Assembly (NCBI GenBank): GCA_947652605.1
Contig: CANTFG010000048.1
Coordinates: 62,001 to 126,000 of the forward strand
DNA: 64,000 bases
Direction of reading: 5' to 3'
Origin: Elmis aenea
Lineage: Eukaryota; Arthropoda; Insecta; Coleoptera; Elmidae
The translations under genes and the position numbers were made by a program. The notes under the pieces are model-generated. The model was not told the DNA's origin. It saw nothing but the letters and a program-made list of their open reading frames with translations, and ran no database searches. Shown piece by piece: positions 31,501 to 41,533 of this stretch (position 1 is its first letter; the number at the start of each line of letters is the position of its first letter).

Positions 31501-32493
31501 ACTATTTCGAAACAATTTTAATTATTGATTTGTATATCACAGGAACAGTTTATCCATCGCCTCTTTACATGAATACAATTGTTTTGCATATGTCTTTCAA
31601 TGAGCTGGTTTTAATTTTTAATAATTTCCTAAAAATACCGTGCTTTAGTTAATACATATGTTCCTTGAGCGACTATTTCGAAACAATTTTAATTATTGAT
31701 TTGTATATCACAGAAACAGTTTATCCATCGCCACTTTACATGAATACAATTGTTTTGCATATGTCTTTTAATGAGCTGGTTTTAATTTTTAATAATTTCC
31801 TAAAAATACCGTGCTTTAGTTAATACATATGTTCCTTGAGCGACTATTTCGAAACAATTTTAATTATTGATTTGTATATTACAGAAACAGTTTATCCATC
31901 GCCTCTTTACATGAATACAATTGTTTTGCATATGTCTTTCAATGAGCTGGTTTTAATTTTTAATAATTTCCTAAAAATACCGTGCTTTAGTTAATACATA
32001 TGTTCCTTGAGCGACTATTTCTAAACAATTTTAATTATTGATTTGTATATCACAGGAACAATTTATCCATCGCTTCTTTACATGAATACAATTGTTTTGC
32101 ATATGTCTTTCAATGAGCTGGTTTTAATTTTTAATAATTTCCTAAAAATACCGTGCTTTAGTTAATACATATGTTCCTTGAGCGACTATTTCTAAACAAT
32201 TTTAATTATTGATTTGTATATCACAGGAACAGTTTATCCATCGCTTTTTTACATGAATACAATAATTGTTTTGCATATGTCTTTCAATGAGTTGGTTTTA
32301 ATTTTTAATAATTTCCTAAAAATACCGTGCTTTAGTTAATACATGTGTTCCTTGAGCGACTATTTCGAAACAATTTTAATTATTGATTTGTATATCACAG
32401 GAACAGTTTATCCATCGCCTCTTTACATAAATACAATTGTTTTGCAAGGTCCGTCACCTTAGCATCACCACTTTCTTCAATCATAATAAAACA

Positions 32494-33060
32494 TGCCATA
32501 ATTTTGTGCTAATTTTGTGCTATTTTGTGCCGTAAAAATAAAATTTTGTGCCAACTTCAGAAAAAAGTTATAAACAATTTTCACTCGAGGTTGCTAAGGT
32601 GACGCGTAAGCACCACCTTGTCTGAATTAAAATTTGTTTATGCCATAATTTTGTGCTAATTTTGTGCTATTTTGTGCCGTAAAAATAAAATTTTGTGCCA
32701 ACTCCATAACGAAGTTATAAACAATTTTCACCCGGTGCTGCTAAGGTGACGCGTAAGCACCACTTTGTCTGAATTAAAATTTGTTTATGCCATAATTTTG
32801 TGCTCATTTTGTGCTATTTTGTGCCGTAAAAATAAAATTTTGTGCCAACTCCATAACGAAGTTATAAACAATTTTCACCTGGTGCTGCTAAGGTGACGCG
32901 TAAGCACCACCTTGTCTGAATTAAAATTTGTTTATGCCATAATTTTGTGCTAATTTTGTGCTATTTTGTGCTGTAAAAATAAAATTTTGTGCCAATTCCA
33001 TAACGAAGTTATAAACAATTTTCACCCGGTGCTGCCAAGGTGACGCGTAAGCACAATCTT
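32494..33060 (+). repeat. 147-bp tandem repeats in the left arm (4 copies)
   Basis: The motif TGCCATAATTTTGTGCT begins at 32494, 32641, 32788 and 32935, exactly 147 bp apart each time. Each unit contains three spaced TTTTGTGC words, AAAATAAAATTTTGTGCCAA, an AACGAAGTTATAAACAATTT-like segment and GCTAAGGTGACGCGTAAGCA. The first copy is the most diverged (ACTCGAGGTTGC instead of ACCCGGTGCTGC). The last copy passes into CACAATCTTAGGTATC. Confidence 0.93.
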
Positions 33061-34047
33061 AGGTATCTAAATTAAATTAATTGTTATAATGTTGTACCTA
33101 CCCTTTATTGTCAACTCCAGAACGAAGTTATAAACAATTGTTTAATTGCAGAACCAAAATTATGATATTTTATTGTTATTGTCAGTAAGTTTTAAATTGT
33201 TTAATAATTGTATAAATATTTAATAACATTCTACAATGTAAAACTATACGAGTCAACTATACAAGACAATAATCTGTGACATACCCCACTGGTAATATAC
33301 GAGTAATTAGATGCTTATTACCTTAGATCTAGTTTTTTTATCTACGGTAAGCGCCTTATTTGATGTTTGGGCTCGTGATCGTCAAATCTTTGTGAAGGAC
33401 TACTTCACGTCGTTTTGCGTAGAACTCTAGGTTTAGATCAGCTGTTAAGGGTGTAGAAAGTAAATAAAACAACACGCGTTATGTATAAAATGGTATTTAT
33501 TGTGAATTCTTGTTAGGTACCATTTATATATTTCATACTTTGAACAGATTATCATTCAGATATTGTTGAAAATGCGACGTAGCATGGTTGAGGTTGAGTG
33601 TATCGATGTTTGTGTGTAAGATGGTGGAAATGATGATCCTACGGATCATACCTGACAGCGATCTCTCGCCCAGGTTAGACTTCTATGACAGAACCGGGAA
33701 GGACCAACCTAGTGTGCCTTCGCCTTCTGCTAGCGATAACTCGCTCAAAAAGCGAATGCACTAGGTCAGAATAGGAGGTAAGCCGCCGGAACACCCTCAA
33801 AGCAAATACTCGCCAAGGAGCTTCCAAACAGATTCACCAGGAGGACTAATATCTGGAGTAGCTCTGACAGCGATAACTCGCCCAAAGTTTTGGAAAAAAG
33901 GAAAAAGAAAGGTCACGTGTTTGTTCCGCTATTTTCTCCCACCCTAAACTTGCAAAATCTATCATTTCTAATCTACTATAACAAATATACAGGTATTATT
34001 CAAAGTAATCCAAAATTTCTTTAATTAATTAACAGAGTATTGAGATA

Positions 34048-34602
34048 CAGAGTTGGTTAACTGGGCCAAAACAAAACTATCTGTGATTGAAGAACAACTA
34101 TTCTGCGGAAATAAAATGCTTATTTGAAATCATACTCAAAATATTTTTTAATATTATAAGGACACTTTTTAGCGTAGATTTGAAATTTGTTATTAGTTTT
34201 TACCTATCTTCATTTGTTTTTATTATTTTAACATGAACTTTTTATTTTAAATACGAGTTGTAGTTGGCTGTGACACCATTAAAAAGGCAATTCTCTAAAA
34301 CTACGTAAGTTATTACAATAATATTGTATTTATTAAGTTTAATCAAATAACCATTGAACAACAAAACAAAACATCACATAACCATAACCATAACCATCTG
34401 TACTTAATTAAATACACAAAAATAATTTAAGATATTTGTTACATTGCATAATAATTTATGATTTTTTAATTTCCATTACTATTGTATCTAAATTATAACA
34501 TGCTTTTTTATGAATAGTACAAACACTTTCTTTTTTAAGATTATTTTCACAAAATAGTTGCTCTTTATTCACAAATCATTTTGGCCCATTTAACTAACTC
34601 TG
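34048..34602. mobile_element. 555-bp TA-flanked inverted-repeat element
   Basis: The left terminus CAGAGTTGGTTAACTGGGCC (34048) is mirrored by GGCCCATTTAACTAACTCTG ending at 34602. TA follows on the right and precedes on the left, inside a wider GAGATA...TATCTC context. The interior is AT-rich and non-coding. A TA target duplication with short terminal inverted repeats fits a Tc1/mariner-type miniature element. It sits inside the larger foldback element, so it inserted there later or was carried along. Confidence 0.65.
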
Positions 34603-35450
34603 TATCTCATACCGTGTACGAAATCTCCATGCTGTTCACGATAACTGTGACACCCTGTATACAAACTCTCCCAGAAAGGCTCACATCAGTACCTATCATA
34701 TTATACAGGGTGCACCACGACCCTGAGATTCTTCGATAGCTCCTTTATTAATGAAAATATCAAAAAATGTTTAATACAAATATTGTGCGAACTTATTTTC
34801 TACATAACCTAAAATTATTTTCAAATATACAGGGTGTTTCGTTTGACCGGCACATATAAAAATTTAATTTTTTTAAATAGAACACCCTGTACATTTTTAC
34901 ATTTTTGGATTCTTCTTAAAATTTACTTTAAAAAATGTAAAAAGTTATATGGGTCTTAAGTCAACCGTTTTCGTAAAATTTACATTTTTTGAAATTTTTG
35001 AGCAATACAGCACTTTCAATTTTTTTTAACATTAAAGTTGTTTAAAATAGCGGTAAAATTTCGTTTAAAATTTAAATTGACAATAGATTAATTAACAAAT
35101 TGCGCTAGCTACATTTTAAAAATATTATACAGGGTGTTTTTTACGCTTGGTCAAACTTGTGAAACTTTAAACATCGATAAGTAATTTTTCTTAAATGCAA
35201 CACCCTGTATATTTTTACATTTTCTTGTAGAGAATTTAATTGTGTTTCGAAATTATTAAGCATGTCCTATACCTAAAGTTAATATTTTTCGGGCTATCTC
35301 GATTTTTATTAGTATTACTAAGGCAATTAAAATATTTTAAAGTGGTCCATGGATGTGTCGTAATTTTTCAAAGAATTTTTAAACAAAAGAATAAAAAGAG
35401 CTGCAACTTTAATTTTAGTCCAATAATGTACCCCTTTTCCCCGAAATTTA

Positions 35451-35564
35451 TCATATAAATTGTTTAAAATTATATCCTTGTTCATGTTCTACGCACAGCC
35501 GTAGATGTTGTCTCAAAGACTCTAGCACTCTTGATAACATTTCGGGGGTTATACCATTAAAAGC
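35451..35564 (-). pseudogene. Second, inverted copy of the transposase C-terminus
   Basis: On the minus strand the left arm encodes AFNGITPEML followed by SRVLESLRQHLRL and a Cys/His/Glu-rich tail ending FKQFI and a stop. It corresponds to the C-terminus on the plus strand at 35758-35850, but lacks the internal TAA found there. It is therefore the less damaged copy of the 3' end. It reads outward from the palindrome centre in the opposite direction. The upstream sequence on this strand passes into the antisense of the centre and is not transposase. Confidence 0.7.
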
Positions 35565-35577
35565 AACACAGCAAGTA

Positions 35578-35850
35578 ATGCAGTTGCCGAACACAAAATA
35601 TCCTAATAGATGGATAGGGCGAGGTAGACCAATCTCCTGGCCACCTAGGTCACCTGATCTTACCCCTATAGATTTATTTTTGTGGGGACCCATAAAACAA
35701 GTGTATCAAGACCCCCCAACAACTGCTGAAGATGTGCAGAACAGGATTCGTGATGCTTTTGATGGTATAACCCCCGAAATGTTATAAAGGGAGCTAGAGT
35801 CTTTCAGACAAGGTCTACGGCTGGGCGTAGAACAAGGACATAATCTTTAA
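35578..35850 (+). pseudogene. Transposase C-terminal remnant (mariner/Tc1-like DDE, DUF4817-associated type)
   Basis: The frame from 35578 encodes a 69-residue fragment. It includes the block PNRWIGRG, the motif WPPRSPDLTPIDLFLWG, and then VYQDPP. From family knowledge, SPDLTP-D-FLWG marks the last catalytic acidic residue of insect transposases in the IS630/Tc1/mariner group, often found with an N-terminal DUF4817 domain. The N-terminal two thirds, including the first two catalytic aspartates, are absent. The frame meets a TAA at 35785, after DGITPEML. Recognisable C-terminal sequence continues in the same frame for about 20 more codons to a TAA at 35848. The frame stays open upstream of 35578 only as far as the arm boundary. 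It cannot be functional. Confidence 0.8.
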
Positions 35851-37042
35851 CAATTTATACGATAAATTTCGGTAAAATGGGTTACATTATTAGCCTAAAA
35901 TTAAAGTTGCACCTCTTTTTATTCTTTTGTTTAAAAATTCTTTGAAAAATTACGACTTACGTCCATGGCCCACTTTAAAATATTTTAATTGCCTTAGTAA
36001 TACTAATAAAAATCGAGATAGCTCGAAAAATATTAACTTTAGGTATAGGACTTGCTGAATAATTTCGAAACACAATTAAATTCTCTACAAGAAAATGTAA
36101 AAATATACAGGGTGTTGCATTTAAGAAAAATTACTTATCGATGTTTAAAGTTTCAGAAGTTTGACCAAGCGTAAAAAACACCCTGTATAATATTTTTAAA
36201 ATGTAGCTAGCGCAAAGTGTTAATTAATCTATTGTCAATTTAAATTTTAAACGAAATTTTAACACTTTTTTAAATAACTTTAATGTAAAAAAAAATTGAA
36301 AGTGCTGTATTGCTCAAAAATTTCAAAAAATGTAAATTTCACGAAAACGGTTGACTTAAGACCCATATACCCTTTTACATTTTTTAAAGTAAATTTAAAG
36401 AGGAATCCAAAAATGTAAAAATGTACAGGGTGTTCTATTTAAAAAAATTAAATTTTTATATGTGCCGGTCAAACGAAACACCCTGTATATTTGAAAATAA
36501 TTTTAGGTTATGTAGAAAATAGGTTCGCACAATATTTGTATTAAACATTTTTTGATATTTTCATTAATAAAGGAGCTATCGAAAAATCTCAGGGTCGTGG
36601 TGCACCCTGTATACCTAATATAAAAGTATAATCTCAAATTTTACAGGATGTCCACCTATTGTGTATTTCCTTTATATCTGGTTTAAAAAATTAAAATGAA
36701 TATTTAGCAACAACATTTGTCGGAGAGTTTGAGTTCCATAACTTTTTACTTTAAATACAATACGCTGCATGAACTTTAATTTTTGATTCTAAAAGAAATG
36801 GTTTATCAAAAATGTATGATGTTCATCATATCAAAAATCAATCGTTTTGGCGTTAAGTTTTTTTAGTCCATTAAGCAACATCTTAAACATAAATGAAGTT
36901 TTTAAATAAAAATCCCTGTATTTGTTACATATTGTTGTAGATAATTTAATCCTACTTAGAAAACTATACGGTCATTTATTTAAAACCATTATTTGTTGAT
37001 TATTTGCTTTTTTACACATGTTTATTGTATTAAAAATTGTCT

Positions 37043-37290
37043 TGTATAGTTGTCTCGTATAGTTTTGCATTGTAAAATGTTATTTAATATTTATAAAATT
37101 ATTAAAGAATTTATAACTTACTTGCAATGACAATAAAATATTAACTAAAAATATCATAATTTTTGTCCTACAATTAAACAATTGTTTATAACATCGTTCT
37201 GGAGTTAAAAAAGAGTACAACATTATAACAACTAATTTAATTTAGAAAAGATGGGGCTTACGCTTGATCTTGAAAGCAACGGGAGAAAAT
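37043..37290. repeat. Extra partial copy of the foldback arm
   Basis: From TCTTGTATAGTTGTCTCGTATAG to about GGGGCTTACGCTTGATC, this stretch is a diverged direct repeat of the right arm at about 38046-38300. It has the same order of words (AAAATTATTAAA, AAACAATTGTTTATAAC, TTCTGGAGTTA, TTAATTTAATTTAGA). A second direct repeat surrounds it: 36857-36972 and 37340-37450 share TTTAGTCCATTAAGCAACAT and GTTACATATTGTTGTAGATA. The interior next to the right arm was therefore built by local duplication. Confidence 0.75.
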
Positions 37291-38261
37291 CGTTTACTTT
37301 TAGTTTTTTCCATCAATCTATCGTTGTGGCGTTTGTTTTGTTTAGTCCATTAAGCAACATTTTAACCATAAATAAAGTGTTTAAATAAAAAAGCCTGTAT
37401 TTGTTACATATTGTTGTAGATAATTTAATCTTACTTAGAAAACTATACGGGTGTTGTTATTTGACTTAAATTAATATTTGTCTAGTGGACAATGTAATAG
37501 AGTATTTTTTACTGCAGTATTTTTCGTTTAAGAATTACACTTTTTTTAGCAAATATAATTTGTTGATTTGTAACATCTGCACACTGCACAGTTAAATAAT
37601 AATCATTTATTGTGTTAATCACAAGATATAGAGTATGTGTTGTAAATGCGTGCTTAACGTATTATTCCCAAACGTTTACTTTAAGCTTTTGCCATAAATC
37701 TATCAAAAAATATTGATAAGTTACTATAACCTTGCTTCTGAAACGTATTTGCATTTTTGATTGACAAAGGAAGTAAAGTATAAATGAAACATTAATGGTA
37801 ACAAGAATTCACAATAAATACCATTTTATACATAACGCGTGTTGTTTTATTTACTTTCTACACCCTTAACAGCTGATCTAAACCTAGAGTTTTACGCAAA
37901 ACGACGTGAAGTAGTCCTCCACAAAGATTTGACGATCACGAGCCCAAACATCAAATAAGCCGCTTACCGTAGATAAAAAACTAGATCTAAGGTAATAAGC
38001 ATCTAATTACTCGTATATTACCAGTGGGGTATGTCACAGATTATTGTCTTGTATAGTTGACTCGTATAGTTTTGCACTGTAGAACGTTATTAAATATTTA
38101 TAAAATTATTAAACAATTTAAAACTTACTGACAATAACAATAAAATATCATAATTTTTGTTCTGCAATTAAACAATTGTTTATAACTTCGTTCTGGAGTT
38201 AACAATAAAGAGTAGGTACAACATTATAACAATTAATTTAATTTAGATACCTAAGATGGTG

Positions 38262-38821
38262 CTTACGTATCACCTTGGCAGCACCGGGTGAAAATTGTTT
38301 ATAACTTCGTAATGGAGTTGGCACAAAATTTTATATTTACGGCACAAAATAGCACAAAATTAGCACAAAAATATGGCATAAACAAATTTTAATTCAGACA
38401 AGGTGGTGCTTACGCGTCACCTTAGCAGCACCGGGTAAAAATTGTTTATAACTTCGTTATGGAGTTGGCACAAAATTTTATTTTTACGGCACAAAATAGC
38501 ACAAAATTAGCACAAAAATATGGCATAAACAAATTTTAATTCAGACAAGGTGGTGCTTACGCGTCACCTTAGCAGCACCGGGTGAAAATTGTTTATAACT
38601 TCGTTATGGAGTTGGCACAAAATTTTATTTTTACGGCACAAAATAGCACAAAATTAGCACAAAATTATGGCATAAACAAATTTTAATTCAGACAAGGTGG
38701 TGCTTACGCGTCACCTTAGCAACCTCGAGTGAAAATTGTTTATAACTTTTTTCTGGAGTTGGCACAAAATTTTATTTTTACGGCACAAAATAGCACAAAA
38801 TTAGCACAAAATTATGGCATA
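38262..38821 (-). repeat. 147-bp tandem repeats in the right arm (4 copies)
   Basis: This is the reverse complement of the left-arm array. ATGGCATA occurs at 38373, 38520, 38667 and 38814, again with exact 147-bp spacing. The outermost copy carries CCTCGAGTG, mirroring the CACTCGAGG variant of the outermost left copy. The two arms are therefore true mirror images and not independently expanded arrays. Confidence 0.93.
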
Positions 38822-38868
38822 AGTTTTATTATGATTGGAGAAAGTGGTGCTGCCAAGGTGACGGACCT

Positions 38869-39896
38869 CCAGCAGATCGTATTTTTCCAAAACACAATAT
38901 TGTAGAAGCTAAGATTGATTTTCCACATTTACAAAATTGAGTTACCATTTTAAAAACAAATGTCTGCTTGTTACATGTCGTTGTAATGAAATTTTGATGA
39001 AAAATGGATACAGTGTGGTATCCAAAATTAAAAAGTTGAGCTCATTTCCTGTTAGGCTGGAGATTATATTGAATTACGCGTACGAAGTGCAAAATAAGGC
39101 GTTTTATGAATGATGTGTTATCAGGATTTGCATTTTTAAATATGTATTGAAATTTTAAACTCGCCTCTTTCTTGGCGGCGCTCGCCAATGTGCCGAACGA
39201 TGTTCGTTTGTCCGTGATGTTGCTGCTTTATGAGTCGGTGGTCAAAAGAGGCAAATGGAGTGTACCTGATACGCAGGCTGGTATGTAACAATAAGATAGT
39301 GTTACATACGCGTTAAGACCGCGAGAGGGTGGCCGAGGGGATGCGTGTCAGCACACACACCCTCCTCTAGGCTTGTAGATCAATACCTCGGGGCAGCGCT
39401 GGACCCAGGTCCACCACCAGTAACACAGCCTACTTTACATTCTCCGCTCCCTATCCTATACTTGCTACGCCGCCTCGCTTGCGATGCGATTGCCGCTGCT
39501 TGCTTTCGCCTTCCTTCCTGGCCTGCTTGCTCGGCATAGCAGTAATGTGCACGCTAGCAGGATCGGATTCTGATCCTGCTACCACTTACCCACATTTCAC
39601 AAAGACGTTCGCACTTCAGGTAACTATTAAAGCGTTGACTTCCACCAAGACGTACGTCTTAATACATATTTTCATGTCGCTTGAATTTTTTTCTTTTTAA
39701 TTAGTAAATGAAGGCAAATTTAAAAAAAAAAATGTATATGAAAGGTTGTTTTCAATTCGCGTGGTATGTAAACTTATCCATTCCTTTGAAAATTAATTAT
39801 TCCGTCCTGATTTTCCACAAAATTAATTTATAATATTTTTAAAAATGGTATCTGCTGACAAAATTGGGTGTATTTGGCTCAAAATTTGAAATTAGT
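38869..39896. other. Non-repetitive DNA with a GC-rich island (about 39165-39600)
   Basis: The first 290 bases after the foldback element are AT-rich and unremarkable. From about 39165 to 39600 base composition shifts sharply to GC-rich, with many CpG. A hairpin (GTATGTAACA...TGTTACATAC, near 39280-39308) and the near-palindrome AGGATCGGATTCTGATCCT (about 39560) lie within it. Short open frames here show no family signature. It could be a promoter or first exon, or a transposon fragment. I cannot decide between these. Confidence 0.4.
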
Positions 39897-41533
39897 CTTA
39901 AATTATTTTATTTGTAGATAAAATGGAACTGGTACAACATTGACCCAGCATTGAATACTTCAATCTGTAACCTTAATCGAAAAATTATCTTGAAGAACAA
40001 AGTTATCAAAATATACAGTAATTTAACTGCTTTTTTCTTCGACCACCCTTCAGATAAGCTAAACATTGCTCAAACCCTTAAAAAAACTTCATCGCAGCCC
40101 AATAGTCCTTTTTCAATACATATTGGCTCTGAAATAGTGCAAATTTTGGTTTAGATTTTTAAATCTTGCAATAACCTTATTCTTTAGGAGTCAAGTAAAC
40201 TAAAATTTCCGATCCCTTGTTTATTTCCAGAGATAAACAAAAATTTCCTATTAATGAAGATGGATACAACAATACAATACCGCAAAGTAGGTAATTGATG
40301 ACTAAAAATTACATCGAATTTCTGAAATAAATTTTTAGTACCTACTCCAAATTTGTCTGCGCAATAAAATTTTGATTGTTTCAGTCTGAAATTTCAAGGC
40401 AAACGAGCAACAATTTACTATTTTGTTTTCAAGTTAAGTTTACCACCTATATGGATAAACGTATTTAACTATATCATCTGTTTTTACCTCGCGAATTAGA
40501 CAGATTAACGTTTGGTTTGAGTTTAATTTTGATATTGTCGGTTAATGTTTTTCTATCGAGCACATAACATTTGCATAATGTTAATTAAGTGAGTGAATAT
40601 TGGCTGGAAAACGTTCAGTTGTAGGAACTTAATAAGGAAACTGTGTTTTAGGGTGCGGACATTTTGAAATTACACATTCTGGGCTATTTGCTATTTCGCC
40701 ACGTACGCAGTTTGGGTGAGAAATTCGCTCATTCTATTAAGGTGCTTTGGGAATCTTTAGTACACACTCAATCTGCTCTCACAAAATTACATTACACAAA
40801 CTCGTCATGGATTTTTACAGAATTAAAAAACTAACGATCGGCGGATTTCGAACAGAAAAACATTACAGATAATTTGCTCAGATAGAAATTGAATTTTAAT
40901 ATGACGGCATTACACAAATACTGTTTCTTCTCTCAATCTCTTAATGTTTAATAATAAGAATTGCATCAATTGAAAACCACTTTTAAAAGGTTGTTATAGT
41001 ATATTACATAACAAGAGTTGTAAGAAGCGCGAGTGGAAATGTTGCGCACGGAGCCACGTAGCGGCGAGTGCGTAATTGTCTTACAACTCGTGTTATGAAG
41101 CTTACTTTTTCTACGATCACATAATGCCAACTATTTTAATGGCTTTTTGGCTAATATACACATGTAATTACGTTGTCTTGTCAATTTTGACGTAAATCTA
41201 CTTTCATATTTCTAGAAAAGTGCAAGTTTTGCTTACCGTGCGTTATAAGTCACTTACTAGGCATGCAGGAAGTATTTGACGTTAGTTTACTTTGTTCATT
41301 TCTTTAAAAAATTGTGCTTTTTGCTTACCGTGCGCAAGGACACACTTACTATGCATGTAGGCTGTACGTTGTCTTTTACATTAGTGGTCGTAGAAAAAAT
41401 CTGTTAAATTACTGTACATTTTGATAACTTTGTTCTTCAAGATAATTTTTCGATTAAGGTTACCGATTAAAGTAATCAATGCTGGGACAGTGTTGTACCA
41501 GTTTCATTTTATCTACAAATAAAATAATTCAAG
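39897..41533. mobile_element. Inverted-repeat element, ~130-bp arms
   Basis: The left arm (about 39897-40027) and the right arm (about 41403-41533) are reverse complements with few mismatches. Shared words include AAATTATTTTATTTGTAGAT, ACTGGTACAACA, CCCAGCATTGA and CGAAAAATTATCTTGAAGAA. The arms enclose about 1.37 kb of AT-rich non-coding DNA and a copy of the small dispersed element at 41106-41399. No transposase is visible. It is likely a non-autonomous DNA transposon with long terminal repeats, partly rearranged. Confidence 0.7.
41106..41399. mobile_element. Small dispersed element, copy 1 (15-bp inverted ends)
   Basis: The ends are TTTTTCTACGATCAC and GTGGTCGTAGAAAAA, inverted with one mismatch. 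The interior includes AATGGCTTTTTGGCTAATAT, TTGACGTAA and a doubled TTTTGCTTACCGTGCG segment. Immediately to the left, 40996-41105 forms a hairpin (ACAAGAGTTGTAA...TTACAACTCGTGTTATG). Both parts recur together at 47293-47603. Confidence 0.7.

Larger units (their letters stand above)
1..32446 (+). repeat. 171-bp satellite array, ~189 head-to-tail monomers
   Basis: A single monomer family fills this stretch without interruption. Counting from the GTATATCAC motif, monomers begin at 1, 172, 343, 514 and 685, so the basic period is 171 bp. Some monomers are 175 bp because ATACATATG becomes ATACATACATATG (first seen in the monomer at 685), and some are 173 bp (ATACATATATG). All copies share one orientation. 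Neighbours differ at only a few positions: GGAACA/GAAACA, CGCCTCT/CGCCACT/CGCCCCT/CGCTTCT, GAGCTGG/GAGTTGG/GAGCGGG, ATACCG/ATGCCG, ACATATG/ACATGTG, and TTCGAAAC/TTCTAAAC. No frame codes for a protein of useful length. The array runs off the left edge of the window and its right end is cut inside a monomer after TTTGCA at 32446. It is typical of centromeric or pericentromeric heterochromatin, but that role is inferred. The length match with primate alpha satellite is a coincidence of size. Confidence 0.98.
34706..36609. mobile_element. 1.9-kb palindromic mariner-type element (inverted dimer)
   Basis: The ends are CAGGGTGCACCACGACCCTG (from 34706) and its complement ending at 36609, both flanked by TA. 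The arms, about 34706-35564 and 35755-36609, are inverted copies of about 855 bp around a 190-bp centre. Each arm carries the 3' end of a transposase reading frame next to the centre, then AT-rich DNA containing further CAGGGTG/CACCCTG words at mirrored positions (for example 34832 and 36484, or 35131 and 36183). The structure reads as two copies of one transposon 3' end joined head to head, not as an intact autonomous element. Confidence 0.85.
32447..38868. mobile_element. 6.4-kb foldback-like element with ~1.1-kb inverted arms
   Basis: The left end begins AGGTCCGTCACCTT and the right end closes AAGGTGACGGACCT, its reverse complement. The inverted arms run about 32447-33545 and 37775-38868. 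They match through a set of 147-bp tandem repeats, then through a non-repetitive segment that includes CTGTGACATACCCCACTGG and its complement near 38035. The interior has no intact gene. It contains a GC-richer stretch (about 33590-33910) with repeated GACAGCGAT/CTCGCCC motifs, a 555-bp TA-flanked element, a 1.9-kb palindromic element, and duplicated pieces between 36850 and 37450. Long inverted arms with internal tandem repeats are known from Foldback/Galileo and some Mutator-like elements, but I cannot assign a superfamily. The left flank is satellite, the right flank is not, and I see no target-site duplication. Confidence 0.85.

Noticed and set aside
1..32446. Primate-type alpha satellite, because the monomer is 171 bp
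   Set aside because: The monomer sequence does not resemble alpha satellite and the linked gene is an insect Zelda. Only the length coincides.
1..32446. CRISPR array
   Set aside because: The repeats are contiguous with no unique spacers and the host is a eukaryote.
34377..34400. Telomere-like repeat (three ATAACC words)
   Set aside because: There are only three units, and the word does not match the common insect TTAGG telomere repeat.
32447..38868. Polinton/Maverick element, because of the long inverted ends
   Set aside because: It is too short, and no DNA polymerase, integrase or capsid-type frames are present.
39331..39410. Possible tRNA or tRNA-derived repeat (GTGGCCGAG word)
   Set aside because: There is no B-box GGTTCGANNCC at the right distance and no pairing acceptor stem.
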